Shown: positions 1 through 6,361 of the stretch, piece after piece | Position numbering within the stretch: position 1 is the stretch's first letter | Layout: each line of letters starts with the position of its first letter | Notes under the pieces: generated by a model | What the model was told of the DNA's origin: nothing | What the model saw: only the letters and a program-made list of their open reading frames with translations | Database searches by the model: none | Position numbers and translations under genes: made by a program | Assembly (NCBI GenBank): GCA_934169535.1 | Contig: CAKPOC010000022.1 | Location: forward strand, 1-16,373 | Length of the DNA: 16,373 bases | Origin: an uncultured Clostridia bacterium | GTDB lineage: Bacteria > Bacillota > Clostridia > TANB77 > CAG-508 | Reading direction: 5' to 3'

Positions 1-1
1 G

Positions 2-328
2 CCTATGGCAAGAGAACTTTCGGCATTTTGCTTAAGTCACAATAATTTTGATGCAGGAGTGCGTGGTGAATGGAGAAAATTTGATCCTGCAAATCCATAT
101 GTAAAGTCAAAAGACAGCAAAAAAGAAGAGCCCCAAATAGAAGCACTAGATGATTTATTTGAAGACGTACCAAATAAACCAGAAAAAGTAGAAGATCAAG
201 AGGAAGTTCCAACATTGCCAATGGAACCAAATAGCAAGGAAGACGAAATGTTTTCTATGGACTTAGAAAAAGAATTAGAAGCAAAATTTGATGAACTATT
301 TGGACCTGTGGATGATGAAAATAAATAA
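2..328 (+). CDS. C-terminal part of an unrecognised acidic protein
   Basis: The reading frame is already open at the left edge, so the true start probably lies outside the window; the first in-window ATG is at position 5, without a visible ribosome binding site. About 108 residues are visible. The first 35 look folded, with aromatic and charged residues such as HNNFDAGVRGEWRKFDP. The rest is a low-complexity tail rich in Glu, Asp, Lys and Pro, with acidic helical stretches such as KELEAKFDELFGP near the end. I do not recognise the family and assign no function. It ends with TAA just before a strong terminator, so it closes a transcription unit separate from the yhaO-yhaN pair. The frame and codon use match the neighbours, so it is very likely a real gene. 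Confidence 0.75.
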   Translation, partial: PMARELSAFCLSHNNFDAGVRGEWRKFDPANPYVKSKDSKKEEPQIEALDDLFEDVPNKPEKVEDQEEVPTLPMEPNSKEDEMFSMDLEKELEAKFDELFGPVDDENK

Positions 329-334
329 TATACA

Positions 335-372
335 AATAATCTAGAAGTTAAAATCTTTTAGATTATTTTTTT
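335..372 (+). terminator. Rho-independent terminator after the first gene
   Basis: Left arm 335-347 pairs with right arm 355-367 over 13 base pairs, including one G-U wobble, around a 7-base loop. A run of seven T residues (366-372) follows directly. It starts seven bases after the stop codon and isolates the upstream gene from yhaO. Confidence 0.9.
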
Positions 373-382
373 GATACAAAAT

Positions 383-397
383 AAAACAAATGTTCTT
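383..397 (+). promoter_or_regulatory. Candidate LexA (SOS) box upstream of yhaO
   Basis: The 15-mer AAAACAAATGTTCTT lies seven bases before the -35 box. Its core AAAC-N4-GTTC is one base away from the Gram-positive LexA core GAAC-N4-GTTC. The identical 15-mer occurs at 6280-6294 in front of pcrA. The role is an inference from this repetition and from the repair functions of both downstream units. Confidence 0.5.
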
Positions 398-404
398 AAA
401 ACTA

Positions 405-433
405 TTGACTTTAAAATGAAACTATGTTATAAA
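405..433 (+). promoter_or_regulatory. Sigma-A type promoter for yhaO-yhaN
   Basis: The -35 box TTGACT (405-410) and the -10 box TATAAA (428-433) are separated by 17 bases. Both differ from consensus by one base. Transcription would start near 440, giving a leader of about 25 bases before the yhaO start. Confidence 0.7.
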
Positions 434-464
434 AAATAAAGAATTTTGAAAGAGAAGTGATATT

Positions 465-1550
465 ATGAAATTTATACATATGGCGGACATCCATTTAGAT
501 AGTCCTGTTGCAACACTTGCAAAAATACCTAATGGAGCAAATGCACGAAGATTGGAACAAAGAGAAGTTATAAGGGAAATTATTAATTATATTAAGCAAA
601 ATAATATTCCTTATTTTTTTATTAGTGGTGATTTATACGAACAAGAATACATCAGAAAATCAAGTATCGAATATTTAAATAATTTATTTATGAAAATTCC
701 AAATACTAAAATTTTTATCACACCAGGAAATCATGATCCATACATCAATAATTCTTTTTATAAAACTTTTAATTGGAACAGTAATGTACATATTTTTTCA
801 AATAAATTAGAAATTGTTCAAAATGGAAATGTCGATATATATGGATACGGATTTAATGATTTTTATATGGAAAATAGTTATCCACATATAGAGGTACAAA
901 ATGTGGATAAAATAAACATTTTTATAACTCATGGAAATTTAGACACAGGCGAAAATTCAGATAAGCCATATAATCAATTAAATAGCAAAATTTTAAAAGA
1001 AAGCAAATTTGATTACATTGCTCTTGGACATATCCATAAAAAAAGTTACAATGATTACCCTGGCCAAAAAATAGTGTATCCAGGTTCTCCAATTTCTTTA
1101 GGGTTTGACGAGCTTGGTGAAAGAGGCTTCATCGAAGGTGAAATAAATGAAGAAACAAAAAAATTATCATTAAAATTTATAAAAACTTCTGCAAAAACGT
1201 TTGAAGAAAAATTTTTGAATATAACATCAATAAATTCAATGGAAAATTTAATAGAAACTATAAATAATTTAAATTTAGATGAAAATAAATTTTACAAATT
1301 AATCTTAATTGGAAAGCACAATTTTGAAGTTAATATTTCTCAAGTACAAGAACTTTTGCACCCTCAAAACATACTAAAAATAAAGGATGAAAGTAGCACA
1401 AATTACAATATAGAGGAAATTGCAAAACAGAGCAATTTAAAAGGAATTTTTGCAAATAATATTTTGCACAAATTAGAGGTTGCAACTTCAGAAGAAGAAA
1501 AAGAGGAATTAATTCATGCATTTGAAATTGGATTAGAAGTTTTAAAATAA
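465..1550 (+). CDS. yhaO: YhaO/SbcD-like DNA repair metallophosphoesterase (Mre11 family)
   Basis: This is a calcineurin-like phosphoesterase of the Mre11/SbcD group, predicted to be the nuclease partner of the ATPase encoded next, acting on DNA ends. The five metal-binding motifs appear in order: D8-x-H10 (ADIHLDSP), GD with D56 (SGDLYE), GNHD at residues 88-91, H156 (THGN) and GHIH at 188-191, followed by the YPGSP segment at 205-209 typical of the family. The N-terminal HMADIHLDSP form fits the YhaO branch better than classical SbcD. At 361 residues it is close to the usual size. The first ATG at 465 sits after AAGAGAAGTGA, an acceptable ribosome binding site. The downstream gene starts 13 bases after the stop, so the two are cotranscribed. 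The fold is certain; substrate specificity is inferred. Confidence 0.92.
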   Translation: MKFIHMADIHLDSPVATLAKIPNGANARRLEQREVIREIINYIKQNNIPYFFISGDLYEQEYIRKSSIEYLNNLFMKIPNTKIFITPGNHDPYINNSFYKTFNWNSNVHIFSNKLEIVQNGNVDIYGYGFNDFYMENSYPHIEVQNVDKINIFITHGNLDTGENSDKPYNQLNSKILKESKFDYIALGHIHKKSYNDYPGQKIVYPGSPISLGFDELGERGFIEGEINEETKKLSLKFIKTSAKTFEEKFLNITSINSMENLIETINNLNLDENKFYKLILIGKHNFEVNISQVQELLHPQNILKIKDESSTNYNIEEIAKQSNLKGIFANNILHKLEVATSEEEKEELIHAFEIGLEVLK

Positions 1551-1563
1551 AGAAGGTGAAAAA

Positions 1564-3582
1564 TTGAATATTGAAGAAATAAAAATAAATGAATATGGTA
1601 AATTAAAAAATAAAAATATAAAATTAAAAAAAGGTATAAATATTATACAAGGAATTAACGAAAGCGGAAAGTCCACATTACTTAATTACATTACAAACTC
1701 GTTTTATGGAATAAGCAAAACAAAAGATGGCAGAGAAGTATCAGACTATGAAAAATATAAGCCTTGGAATGGAAGTGAATTTTCAGGAAAAATTTCATAT
1801 TCGTTAGATGACGGAAAAAGGTTCGAAGTTTTTCGTGATTTTGATAAAAAGAACCCTAAAATCTACAACGAAAATTTAGAAGATATATCACAGAATTTTG
1901 TTATAGACAAAAAAGACGGAAACCAGTTTTTTGTAGAACAAACAGGAATAAGCAAGCAAATGTATCTATCTACTGTAGTTTCAATGCAACAAGAAGTTAG
2001 ACTTGAAGAAAGAGAGCAAAATGCTTTAATCCAAAAAATTGCAAATATTGCAGGGACGGGAGAGGATAATGTTTCTTATAAAAAAGCTCAGGAAAGACTT
2101 CAAATAAAAATAAGAGATGAAGTAGGAACAAATAGCACAAAGCAAAAACCATTAAATATTGTGCTAAATAAATTGAAACAAATAGATGAAGAAACTAAAA
2201 AAATTACACCATTTGAAAATAGAAAATATGAAATAGAGAAAGAAAAAGAGCAAATAGAAGAAACGATTACAGAACTAGAAAAAAAAGAAGAGCAAGCAAA
2301 AGAAATAAAAAAAGTAGTAGATGGACAGTCTTTAACAAAGCAAAAAATAGAAATAAATAATACGGAATTGGCAGCAAACAATAAAAATTTAAGCTCGTTA
2401 TATGCAGATAGCGACTCACACAAATTAAATTTAAATAATATAAATAGCAAGTTAAAAGATTTAGAACAAAATCAAAAAAAATTAGAAGAAGACAAAATTA
2501 ATGTAAGCAAAAAAGGCGAAAATAATTCTAAAGAAAAGAGCAAAATAGATTTTGGTGTTATATTTTTAGTGTTAATTGCAATTGCAGGATTTATATTAAA
2601 AAATAAAATTGCTAAAATAAGTGTTATAGTATCCGCAATTTTAATACTAGCTATATATGTAACAATAAAAATTTATAAAAATAATAAAAAAACTAAAGAA
2701 AATAGAATAATGCAAAATAATCAAATTTTTGAATTGGAAAAGAAATTGAATTTATTAAAAGAAAACATACAAAAATTGGATGACGATAAAAATAAAGAAA
2801 ACTTTGAAATTTCAAAAATAGAAGGAAAAATAGATTTACTAGAAAATAGAAATAAACAAATATTAGAAGAAACAAGCCTTTTAAATAAAGAAATAAAAAA
2901 CAATTTAAGCGAAAAATTATCCCAAATAAATTTGTTAAATAGGGAAATGAATATTGAAACTATTAATCAAAGTCTAAACGAATTAGAAAAACAAATAAAC
3001 AACACAAAAATTAAGCAAAATGCACTATTATTAGAAGAAAATACAATTATTCCACATTTAGATAAACTAGTATCTTTAGAAGAAGAGAAAATAAATTGCC
3101 AAAATGAATATAAGGACTTAATAAACAAAAGCGAAACAATAAAAAAAGCAGGCAAGATTCTAGAAGAAGCGTATGAAGAAATGAAAAAGAATATAACACC
3201 AAAGTTTACACAAAATTTATCAAATGCAATAAATATAATTTCAAATAATAAATACTCTAAGGTTACAGTAAATGATGAAAAAGGAATAATTGTAGAAGAC
3301 AGCAGAGGAGAATACATAGAAGCTAGCAAATTAAGTTGCGGAACAATAGATCAACTATATTTAGGACTAAGACTATCTATGATAGAAGACTTATCAGAAG
3401 AAAAAATGCCAATAATGCTAGACGAAACGTTTGCATATTTTGATGAACAAAGACTAAAACAAACATTAAAATATCTATATGAAAATTTAAATAATCACCA
3501 AGCAATAATATTTACTTGCTCAAATAGAGAAAAAAATATTTTAGATAATTTAAATCTTGAATATAATATTGTAGAATTATAA
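1564..3582 (+). CDS. yhaN: YhaN-like membrane-anchored AAA ATPase (Rad50/SbcC-type)
   Basis: This is an SMC/Rad50-type ATPase split by coiled coils, predicted partner of the YhaO nuclease. The Walker A motif is at residues 30-38 (GINESGKST), the ABC-type signature LSCGT at 590-594 and Walker B MPIMLDET with D620 and E621. Long coiled coils rich in Lys, Glu, Asn and Gln run from about 180 to 325 and 375 to 540. Between them, at about 330-370, are two hydrophobic helices separated by a short KNKIAK turn. This central membrane hairpin replaces the zinc hook of Rad50 and is typical of YhaN. At 672 residues it is, as I recall, much shorter than the Bacillus protein, mainly in the coils. Translation starts at TTG (1564), five bases after the strong site AGAAGGTG. 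No terminator follows the stop; prfA has its own promoter. Confidence 0.9.
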   Translation: MNIEEIKINEYGKLKNKNIKLKKGINIIQGINESGKSTLLNYITNSFYGISKTKDGREVSDYEKYKPWNGSEFSGKISYSLDDGKRFEVFRDFDKKNPKIYNENLEDISQNFVIDKKDGNQFFVEQTGISKQMYLSTVVSMQQEVRLEEREQNALIQKIANIAGTGEDNVSYKKAQERLQIKIRDEVGTNSTKQKPLNIVLNKLKQIDEETKKITPFENRKYEIEKEKEQIEETITELEKKEEQAKEIKKVVDGQSLTKQKIEINNTELAANNKNLSSLYADSDSHKLNLNNINSKLKDLEQNQKKLEEDKINVSKKGENNSKEKSKIDFGVIFLVLIAIAGFILKNKIAKISVIVSAILILAIYVTIKIYKNNKKTKENRIMQNNQIFELEKKLNLLKENIQKLDDDKNKENFEISKIEGKIDLLENRNKQILEETSLLNKEIKNNLSEKLSQINLLNREMNIETINQSLNELEKQINNTKIKQNALLLEENTIIPHLDKLVSLEEEKINCQNEYKDLINKSETIKKAGKILEEAYEEMKKNITPKFTQNLSNAINIISNNKYSKVTVNDEKGIIVEDSRGEYIEASKLSCGTIDQLYLGLRLSMIEDLSEEKMPIMLDETFAYFDEQRLKQTLKYLYENLNNHQAIIFTCSNREKNILDNLNLEYNIVEL

Positions 3583-3601
3583 GCAACAAAGCCTATAACC
3601 C

Positions 3602-3630
3602 TTGAAATATTTAACAAATTATTATATAAT
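3602..3630 (+). promoter_or_regulatory. Sigma-A type promoter for prfA
   Basis: TTGAAA (3602-3607) and a perfect TATAAT (3625-3630) are separated by 17 bases. The start would fall near 3637, about 27 bases before the prfA ATG. The AGAGGAG ribosome binding site at 3651-3657 is six bases from that ATG. Confidence 0.75.
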
Positions 3631-3663
3631 TAAATGGCTAAATTATAAAAAGAGGAGAATTTT

Positions 3664-4725
3664 ATGTTTCAAAAATTAGAGGCAGTAGAAAAAAGATATG
3701 AAGAATTAAATAAAAAGATAGCTGATCCTGAAATAATTGCAAAACCTTCAGAATGGACAGTTTATATGAAAGAACATGCAGAAATAGAAGAAGTAGTTCT
3801 TAAGTATAAAGAATATAAGCAAGCAAAACAAGCTCTAGAAGAAGCTGAAGAAATGATAAACGATCCAGAGATGAAGGAACTTGCAGAAGAGGAAATATAC
3901 AAAAATAAAGAAAAAATTCCACAACTTGAAGAAGAATTAAAAATATTATTAATTCCTAAAGACCCAGATGATGACAAAAACATCATTTGTGAAATAAGAG
4001 GTGGAGCAGGAGGCGAAGAAGCAGCATTATTTGCAGGTACATTATTTAGAATGTATTCTATGTATGCAGAACGCAAGCACTGGAAAATAGAAGTATTAAA
4101 CGAAAACGAAACAGGACTTGGAGGATACAAGGAAGTTTCTTTCATGGTTACAGGAAAAGGTGCATATAGCAGACTAAAATTTGAAAGTGGAGTTCATAGA
4201 GTTCAAAGGGTCCCAGAAACTGAAGCAAGTGGAAGAATACATACTTCAACTGCAACAGTTGCAGTCCTTCCAGTAGTAGAAGATGTTCAAATAGATATAA
4301 ATCCATCTGATATAAAACTAGAAGTTTTCAGAGCTTCAGGAGCGGGAGGACAGCATGTAAATAAAACTTCATCTGCAGTAAGACTTATACACGTTCCTAC
4401 TGGAATTATTGCAGAATGCCAAACAGAACGTTCTCAAACACAAAATAGAGAATATGCAATGAAACTTTTAAAATCAAGACTTTACGAAATGGAAAAACAA
4501 AAAAGAGATTCAGAGCTTGCAAATGAACGTAGAAGCCAAGTTGGAAGTGGCGATAGAAGCGAAAAAATAAGAACTTACAACTATCCACAAGGAAGAATAA
4601 CAGATCATAGAATTGGATTTAGTATTTATCAAATGGAAGACTTTTTAAATGGAAACCTTGATGAAATGATAGACAATTTAATTGCAGCAGATAGAGCAGA
4701 AAAATTAAAAGGGTCTGACGAATAA
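3664..4725 (+). CDS. prfA: Peptide chain release factor 1
   Basis: Release factor 1 recognises UAA and UAG in the ribosomal A site and triggers peptide release. The catalytic GGQ motif is at residues 228-230 within [10 protein letters not shown], and the stop-codon recognition loop reads [13 protein letters not shown]. The PxT form (here P-E-T) identifies RF1; RF2 would carry SPF. The N-terminal part is helical and charged, as in the family. The length of 353 residues is normal and the protein is complete. It has its own promoter and a textbook ribosome binding site. Every gene in this window whose end is visible stops with TAA, a codon read by RF1. No prmC methyltransferase gene follows, although prmC often sits next to prfA; the next 244 bases hold no clear gene. 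Confidence 0.98.
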   Translation: MFQKLEAVEKRYEELNKKIADPEIIAKPSEWTVYMKEHAEIEEVVLKYKEYKQAKQALEEAEEMINDPEMKELAEEEIYKNKEKIPQLEEELKILLIPKDPDDDKNIICEIRGGAGGEEAALFAGTLFRMYSMYAERKHWKIEVLNENETGLGGYKEVSFMVTGKGAYSRLKFESGVHRVQRVPETEASGRIHTSTATVAVLPVVEDVQIDINPSDIKLEVFRASGAGGQHVNKTSSAVRLIHVPTGIIAECQTERSQTQNREYAMKLLKSRLYEMEKQKRDSELANERRSQVGSGDRSEKIRTYNYPQGRITDHRIGFSIYQMEDFLNGNLDEMIDNLIAADRAEKLKGSDE

Positions 4726-4969
4726 TAAGTAAATAAAAATAGACCAGTTCGATTATTAGCAAATAAATGAATTGTTAGCAGTAGAGTCCCAAATAACAAA
4801 ATTAGAAAGCAAAAAATATGAGTCAACATTAGTATTTTATAAAAAATTACTTAATAATACATATAAAATATGTATAACCTAACCGCAAGTAATTTGCAAT
4901 GTTTTTTAAAAGAATAAAAATAGGTAAAAACAAATATAAATAATATAAAAAAGGTGGAGATAAGATATT
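4726..4969. other. Intergenic region between prfA and the ZIP gene
   Basis: These 244 bases contain no recognisable gene and no strong terminator. Three weak signals are present. A coding-looking open frame runs from TTG at 4772 to a TAA at 4879-4881. A perfect 7-base inverted repeat, ATACATA and TATGTAT, lies at 4857-4863 and 4869-4875. A short GCAA/TTGC hairpin at 4885-4897 is followed by six T residues at 4902-4907 and could be a weak terminator. I could not identify a convincing promoter for the ZIP gene, though AT-rich candidates lie between 4894 and 4945. Confidence 0.5.
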
Positions 4970-5728
4970 ATGTATAATTTGTTTAAAGTAACACTTATAG
5001 GATTGTTTTTTGGAACGTTTGGAACGACGCTAGGTGGCATAATAGGCGTAATTTTTAAAAAGCCATCTAGCAAATTTTTAAGCTTTATACTGTCATTTGC
5101 AGCAGGACTTATGACTGCAATATTAAGTCTTGACTTAATTCCAGAAGCGCTAAATATTTCAACAATATTAAATGTTGTAATAGGAATTTTATTTGGAATT
5201 GTAAGCATGTTTATATGTAATTACATTGTAGATAAGAAATTTGAAAATTCGGAAGAGTCTTTTAGAAATGTAAGTGATGCTAGCAAAAAAGATTTATTAA
5301 AAGCTGGAATAATAACAAGTATAGGATTGGCAATTCATAATTTACCAGAAGGCTTAGCAATAGGCTCAGGCTTTGGCGCTTCAATAACTTTGGGATATTC
5401 TCTTGCGGTTGCAATTTGCATACACGATATACCAGAAGGAATATCAATGGCCGTCCCGATGAAAACAGGAGGTATGAGTGCAAAAAAAGTGCTATTTTAC
5501 GTAGTGCTTTCAGGAGTAACAACAGGAGTAGGTGCATTTATCGGAAAAATAATTGGTGGAATATCTGAAGATGTAATTGCCATATGCTTAGCATTTGCAG
5601 CAGGTGCAATGCTTTATATTGTGTCATGTGAATTAGTTCCAGAGTCTAACAAAATGTACAAAGGAAAACTTGGAACATTTGGAACAATATTAGGATTTAT
5701 TTTAGGGCTAATAGCTATAAGTATATAA
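4970..5728 (+). CDS. ZIP family divalent metal transporter
   Basis: This membrane protein belongs to the ZIP family, which brings zinc, iron or manganese into the cytoplasm. It has about eight hydrophobic segments in 252 residues. The metal-binding signatures are HNLPEG at 123-128 and HDIPEG at 152-157, each placed in a helix, with a charged loop at about 88-110 between helices 3 and 4. The size and layout match the bacterial ZupT-like branch. The ATG at 4970 follows AAGGTGGAG with about ten bases between them. The substrate cannot be told from sequence. It lies between prfA and a ywlE-like gene, where, as I recall, Bacillus subtilis has a different metal transporter gene, so the slot may be functionally conserved. 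Confidence 0.93.
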   Translation: MYNLFKVTLIGLFFGTFGTTLGGIIGVIFKKPSSKFLSFILSFAAGLMTAILSLDLIPEALNISTILNVVIGILFGIVSMFICNYIVDKKFENSEESFRNVSDASKKDLLKAGIITSIGLAIHNLPEGLAIGSGFGASITLGYSLAVAICIHDIPEGISMAVPMKTGGMSAKKVLFYVVLSGVTTGVGAFIGKIIGGISEDVIAICLAFAAGAMLYIVSCELVPESNKMYKGKLGTFGTILGFILGLIAISI

Positions 5729-5737
5729 AAACAAAAG

Positions 5738-5767
5738 TTGACAAAACTAATTTTATATATTTATAAT
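5738..5767 (+). promoter_or_regulatory. Sigma-A type promoter for the ywlE-like gene
   Basis: A perfect TTGACA (5738-5743) and a perfect TATAAT (5762-5767) are separated by 18 bases. The boxes are ten bases after the ZIP stop codon, and the AGAGGA ribosome binding site is at 5791-5796. Confidence 0.7.
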
Positions 5768-5803
5768 AAGAGTGAAAAAATATTTAATTGAGAGGAAAAG
5801 CAT

Positions 5804-6277
5804 ATGGACGAAACTAAAAAAATAATGTTTATTTGTACAGGTAATACTTGTAGAAGTGTAATGGCAGAGGGCCTTTTAAAAAAGATGTTAGAAGATAGAA
5901 ACATAAATGACATTGAGGTATATTCTGCTGGGTTACATGCCTCAACAGGAGAGTACTCAACAACAAGTGCCATAAAAGTAATGAATGCTCAGTATGATGT
6001 AAATATTTTGAACCATCAGTCTGTAAACGTAAAAAACAGTCCTATTAAAGAAATGGATTTGATACTATGTGCAACACATGCACAGCTTACAACTTTGGAC
6101 TACATGTATCCAGAGCTAAAACCTAAAATGTACACAATAAAAGAATTTGCATATGGTGACGAAGTAGAAAATAAAGACATAAAAGATCCATGGGGATACC
6201 CAGAAGAGGTGTACAAGGAGTGTGCAAAAGAAATATATGAGGCTCTAGAAAAAATAATAGAAAAAATTACAAAATAA
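5804..6277 (+). CDS. ywlE: Low-molecular-weight phosphatase, YwlE-like (probable protein-arginine phosphatase)
   Basis: This is a low-molecular-weight phosphatase of 157 residues. The P-loop is CTGNTCRS at residues 11-18, with nucleophile C11 and R17, and the general acid is D128 in the DPWG loop. The threonine after the catalytic cysteine is characteristic of YwlE-type enzymes, which remove phosphate from arginine; tyrosine phosphatases of this fold usually have a bulkier hydrophobic residue there. The YTIKEFAYG segment before the acid loop also resembles YwlE. In Bacillus, YwlE reverses McsB marks that send proteins to ClpCP, and a MecA-like ClpC adaptor gene is encoded about 4 kb downstream. 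No McsB gene is in this window, so the arginine substrate is inferred. Start: ATG seven bases after GAGGA. Confidence 0.88.
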   Translation: MDETKKIMFICTGNTCRSVMAEGLLKKMLEDRNINDIEVYSAGLHASTGEYSTTSAIKVMNAQYDVNILNHQSVNVKNSPIKEMDLILCATHAQLTTLDYMYPELKPKMYTIKEFAYGDEVENKDIKDPWGYPEEVYKECAKEIYEALEKIIEKITK

Positions 6278-6279
6278 TT

Positions 6280-6294
6280 AAAACAAATGTTCTT
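6280..6294 (+). promoter_or_regulatory. Candidate LexA (SOS) box upstream of pcrA
   Basis: The 15-mer AAAACAAATGTTCTT is identical to 383-397 and lies six bases before the -35 box of pcrA. Its core AAAC-N4-GTTC is one mismatch from GAAC-N4-GTTC. An extra GAAC half-site (AGAACAT, 6311-6317) lies inside the promoter spacer. The regulatory role is inferred. Confidence 0.5.
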
Positions 6295-6322
6295 GAAATG
6301 TTGACTTTTGAGAACATTTTTT
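6287..6322 (+). terminator. Possible weak terminator after ywlE, overlapping the pcrA promoter
   Basis: ATGTTCT (6287-6293) and AGAACAT (6311-6317) form a perfect 7-base inverted repeat with a 17-base gap, followed by TTTTT (6318-6322). The loop is long, so termination would be weak. The same bases carry the -35 box and the SOS-like box, so the repeat may instead be regulatory. Confidence 0.35.
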
Positions 6323-6329
6323 ATATAAT
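6301..6329 (+). promoter_or_regulatory. Sigma-A type promoter for pcrA
   Basis: TTGACT (6301-6306) and a perfect TATAAT (6324-6329) are separated by 17 bases. Transcription would start near 6336, about 26 bases before the start codon. Confidence 0.8.
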
Positions 6330-6361
6330 TTGCAAGGAATAAAAAATCGAAAGGACAAAAA

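Noticed and set aside
465..1550. Calling this gene sbcD
   Set aside because: The N-terminal motif form and the partner gene with a central membrane hairpin fit the YhaO-YhaN pair better than SbcD-SbcC.
3664..4725. Release factor 2 (prfB) instead of prfA
   Set aside because: The recognition loop has P-E-T rather than SPF, and there is no programmed frameshift site near the start.
4857..4875. A metal-regulator operator (Zur/Fur/MntR type) upstream of the ZIP gene
   Set aside because: The 7-base inverted repeat is AT-rich, lies about 95 bases before the start codon with no convincing promoter next to it, and does not match a consensus I know.
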